Of a stretch of 17,214 nt of DNA, positions 14,292 through 17,214 are shown one piece after another. The stretch covers positions 1 through 17,214 of the forward strand of contig QFQW01000081.1 of NCBI GenBank assembly GCA_003248755.1, written 5' to 3'. The notes under the pieces are model-generated. The model ran no database searches. It worked only from the letters and a program-made list of their open reading frames with translations, and was not told the origin of the DNA. The first letter of the stretch is position 1; the number at the start of each line of letters is the position of its first letter. Source of the DNA: Chryseobacterium sp. (GTDB lineage Bacteria > Bacteroidota > Bacteroidia > Flavobacteriales > Weeksellaceae). A program made the position numbers and the translations under genes.

Positions 14292-17189
14292 ATGAGTGCG
14301 GTTAATGTAAAGACAATTATATTAAAGATATTAAAATGGATAGGAATCAGCATTGCTTCTATCCTATTTCTAATGTTCATTATTCCGATACTTTTTCCAG
14401 GAACGATTTCTCAACAAGTAAAGATTTTTGCAAATAAACATCTTGCAGGAGAATTGGATTACAAAAAAACGCATCTTACTTTTTTCCGCCACTTCCCTTC
14501 TCTTACAGTTTCTGTGGACGATTTCATTTTGAAGGGCTCGAAACCATTTGAACAAGATACACTTCTTGCAGCAAAAGAAGTCGCCGTTGGAATCAACCTG
14601 AAAAATCTGATCTTTGATAGAGAAGTCAAAATTGATGAGATCTATGTGAATGATGCAATAGCCAATGTTTTTGTAAACTCTAAAGGTGAGGCCAATTATA
14701 ATGTTTATGTCTCTAAGCCATCTGAAAAACCAAAAGACACAACTGGAGCCGGCGCTTCAATTAAATTGGATTTAATCAAATTAAAAAACTGGAATGTCAA
14801 ATATAATGACCACGCTGCGAACATTTTGGTTAATGCAAAAGGTCTTAATTATACAGGAAAAGGCGGATTAAGTGAAGATATCTTCGATTTGGAAACCGAT
14901 CTGGATATTGATAAAGTTGATTTTGCTTTGAACCGGATTTGGTATGCACAACAGAAAACTTTACACGCAGACCTGATTACAAGAATCAACACCAATGCAT
15001 TGACATTTGTTTTAAGAAAAAATGAATTGAGAATCAATGAACTTCCTCTGAAATTCACTGGATTTATAAGTATTCTTAGAGACGGATACAATATTAATAT
15101 CAATGCGGCTTCTGAGAAAACAACGATTCGGGATATGATTTCCGTCTTACCACCGCAATACCTGGATTGGGCAAAAGACACGAAAATCGAAGGTAACAGC
15201 GATTTGTTTTTCAGTTTGAAAGGACGATTCAGCGAGCCAAAAAATCTTAAGCCTGATTTGAAAGCAAGTTTGAAAGTTAATAACGGTTTTGTTTCAAACA
15301 GCAATGTACCGGTTCCGATGAACAATCTTAATATGGATCTGAATGTTGATTTACCCTCGCTGGATACCGAAAAACTCCTGCTCGATTTGAAAACTTTGAG
15401 TTTTGATTTAGGCAAAAATAATAGCTTTCGTGCAGTTGTAAAAACACAGGGATTGAACGAAATGAAAGTCAATGCCAATATAAAAGGGGCTGTTGATTTA
15501 GCAACTTTGGATGCAGCATTAGGTTTAAAAGATATTGAACTGAAAGGTCTTATGAATAATGATATTCAGTCAAATGGAACTTTCAGTCTTGATAAAAAAT
15601 TATTCCCGAAAACAAAAGGTTATTTTAATCTGAAAAACGGCTGGCTTAAAACAAAATATTATCCAAATCCAATTCAGAACATCAATATTTTAGCGAATAT
15701 CCATAATACGGATGGGACATTCAAAAGTCTGGGCATAAAACTCGATCCTTTCAAATTTGATTTTGAAGGCAATCCGGTTTTCGTAAATGCTGATTTGCAG
15801 GATTTTGAGGATCTATTATACAAAGTCCGGGCAAAAGGAGTCCTGAATGTTGGCAGAATTTATAAAGTTTTCAAAAAAGAAGGCTTGGATATCAGCGGAC
15901 TGATAATGGCAGACTTATCCCTGAATGGCCGCCAAAGTTATGCAACAACCGGACAATACAGCAAGCTCGATAACAGAGGTAATCTCATTTTAAAAAACAT
16001 AAAAGCAACAACCGAATATCTTCCGAAATCATTCTATATCAAAGAAGGCAATTTCGAATTCGAAAATGAGAAAATGTGGTTCAGGAAATTCTATGGTAAT
16101 TACGGAAAATCCGATTATTCACTCAATGGATATTTATTGAATACCATCAATTATTTCATCGAAAGAAAAGGAACATTGCACGGGAAATTCCATTTGAAGT
16201 CCAATTATATTTTGATTGATGAATTTATGGCACTGAAGGAAGGTGATAACAAGGACAAATCACTGGCTGTAGAATACGCTAAAGAAGAACATCCTAAAAG
16301 CAGCGGCGTTGTAATTGTCCCAACCAATCTTGATGTTTCTTTGGAAGCTGGGGCCAAAAAAGTAGAATTCAAAGGACTTGGTTTGAACAATCTGGCAGGA
16401 CTGGCTTCGGTTACCAAAGGCGAAATTTATCTGAAAAATACAACGTTTGATATCATCGGTAGCCGAATGGGAATCGATGCACGATACCAGAATGAATCTC
16501 CGATTACTGCCAATTATGATGTGGCTTTGAAAGTTGATAACTTCGATGTTCAGAGAGCTTATAATGAAATCGATATGGTCCGTGAAATGGCCACTGCAGC
16601 AAAAAATGTGAAAGGAATCGTCTCTTTGGATTACAAGCTGAAAGGCGATTTTGACAGCAATATGAAGCCTATATATCCGTCATTAGAAGGTGGTGGAAAT
16701 GTAAATCTTAGAGATGTAGAAGTCAAAAATCTGAAGATGCTGTCAACAATTGGCGATAACATTGGTGCAAACGCATTTAATAATCCTGATATGAAAGGCG
16801 TAAACATAGAAAGTCATATCAAGAATAATCTGATTCATGTTGAGCCGTTTACTTTCAAAGTTTCTATTCTGAGACCTACGATTAGTGGAACTACGAGCTT
16901 CAATGGTCTACTCGATTTCCGGGTGAGAGTCGGTTTACCACCAGCTGGCTGGATTGGATTTCCAGTTGTGGTAACTGGAACGCACGAGAAACCGAAAATT
17001 AAAATCTTCAGCAAAACCGGACAAGGCATCGTAGAAGCTTTGTATAATACCAAATCCAACAAAGTTATCCGAGAAGAAAAACGAGCCGATAAAAAGTCCC
17101 GAGCACAACAGAGAAAAGAAAAACGCGCTCAGGAAAAGAAAGCCGAAAACGCAGAAAAGCAGATTGATAAAGATTTGAAGAAGAAATAA
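14292..17189 (+). CDS. AsmA-family membrane-anchored envelope protein
   Basis: AsmA-like proteins are anchored in the inner membrane and reach through the periplasm as long beta-groove bridges. Relatives (TamB, YhdP, YdbH) help move lipids to the outer membrane or assemble it. With the start at ATG 14292 the protein has 965 aa: a short basic N-terminus, one membrane helix (about 15-36, IGISIASILFLMFIIPILF), then AsmA-typical sequence (KKTHLTFFRHFPSLTVSVDDFIL). Repeated amphipathic strands run to about 920, including the C-terminal AsmA_2-like part (RPTISGTTSFNGLLDFRVRV, GTHEKPKIKIF). The last 42 residues are almost all Lys, Arg, Glu, Gln and Ala. An upstream in-frame TTG at 14148 would add 48 residues encoded partly by the palindromic repeat and is rejected. 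The exact cargo is unknown. Confidence 0.87.
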   Translation: MSAVNVKTIILKILKWIGISIASILFLMFIIPILFPGTISQQVKIFANKHLAGELDYKKTHLTFFRHFPSLTVSVDDFILKGSKPFEQDTLLAAKEVAVGINLKNLIFDREVKIDEIYVNDAIANVFVNSKGEANYNVYVSKPSEKPKDTTGAGASIKLDLIKLKNWNVKYNDHAANILVNAKGLNYTGKGGLSEDIFDLETDLDIDKVDFALNRIWYAQQKTLHADLITRINTNALTFVLRKNELRINELPLKFTGFISILRDGYNININAASEKTTIRDMISVLPPQYLDWAKDTKIEGNSDLFFSLKGRFSEPKNLKPDLKASLKVNNGFVSNSNVPVPMNNLNMDLNVDLPSLDTEKLLLDLKTLSFDLGKNNSFRAVVKTQGLNEMKVNANIKGAVDLATLDAALGLKDIELKGLMNNDIQSNGTFSLDKKLFPKTKGYFNLKNGWLKTKYYPNPIQNINILANIHNTDGTFKSLGIKLDPFKFDFEGNPVFVNADLQDFEDLLYKVRAKGVLNVGRIYKVFKKEGLDISGLIMADLSLNGRQSYATTGQYSKLDNRGNLILKNIKATTEYLPKSFYIKEGNFEFENEKMWFRKFYGNYGKSDYSLNGYLLNTINYFIERKGTLHGKFHLKSNYILIDEFMALKEGDNKDKSLAVEYAKEEHPKSSGVVIVPTNLDVSLEAGAKKVEFKGLGLNNLAGLASVTKGEIYLKNTTFDIIGSRMGIDARYQNESPITANYDVALKVDNFDVQRAYNEIDMVREMATAAKNVKGIVSLDYKLKGDFDSNMKPIYPSLEGGGNVNLRDVEVKNLKMLSTIGDNIGANAFNNPDMKGVNIESHIKNNLIHVEPFTFKVSILRPTISGTTSFNGLLDFRVRVGLPPAGWIGFPVVVTGTHEKPKIKIFSKTGQGIVEALYNTKSNKVIREEKRADKKSRAQQRKEKRAQEKKAENAEKQIDKDLKKK

Positions 17190-17196
17190 AAGGAAA

Positions 17197-17214
17197 GCTC
17201 CAACTGATTGGAGC
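17197..17214 (+). terminator. Probable terminator hairpin at the window edge
   Basis: GCTCCAA (17197-17203) and TTGGAGC (17208-17214) form a perfect 7-bp stem with a CTGA loop, seven bases after the AsmA stop. The window ends at the stem, so the T-run that would confirm a terminator cannot be seen. Confidence 0.6.

Noticed and set aside
14849..15478. A 209-codon open frame antisense to the AsmA-family gene
   Set aside because: It lies wholly within a convincing gene, is Ser/Leu/Phe-rich as antisense of a Lys/Asn-rich frame would be, and shows no motif.

Overview
The window is AT-rich bacterial chromosome that reads as Bacteroidota, class Flavobacteriia, most likely Chryseobacterium or a close Weeksellaceae relative. 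The grounds are a GLPGLI-family secreted protein, a sigma/HEAT/DUF4097 cluster typical of this phylum, a large single-chain PurL, AsmA proteins of the Bacteroidetes type, A-rich leaders without strong Shine-Dalgarno sites, -7 boxes fitting TAnnTTTG, and two intergenic palindromic elements that I recall as common in this group. The genus is an inference from remembered family patterns, not from a database search. I see no tRNA, rRNA, CRISPR array, transposase or phage gene.

Layout. 40-582 (minus) is an exported thioredoxin-like protein, divergent from a tightly overlapped three-gene operon at 671-3083 (LpxL-like acyltransferase, family 2 glycosyltransferase, DEDDh exonuclease). apaG (3080-3463, minus) converges on the exonuclease with overlapping stop codons. 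purB (3625-5052) and purL (5191-8886) follow, each closed by a clear intrinsic terminator, with a 66-bp palindromic repeat between them. A GLPGLI-family exported protein sits at 9014-9850.

10018-12980 is the most interesting block. An ECF sigma factor overlaps a single-pass membrane protein with a HEAT-like C-terminal domain, which sits where an anti-sigma factor would be. Two exported proteins with recurring Tyr-Gly strands (DUF4097/beta-solenoid-like), apparently tandem paralogues, follow. Together they look like an envelope-sensing transcription circuit. A barstar-like gene follows with no visible RNase partner. A terminator-like hairpin covers its second possible start codon. Then come an intracellular SGNH hydrolase, a ~150-bp nested-palindrome intergenic element, and a long AsmA-family membrane-anchored protein that ends just before a hairpin at the window edge.

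Most genes are ordinary core functions (purine synthesis, envelope assembly). The parts worth a second look are the sigma/HEAT/Tyr-Gly operon, the orphan barstar with its hairpin, and the two palindromic intergenic elements.
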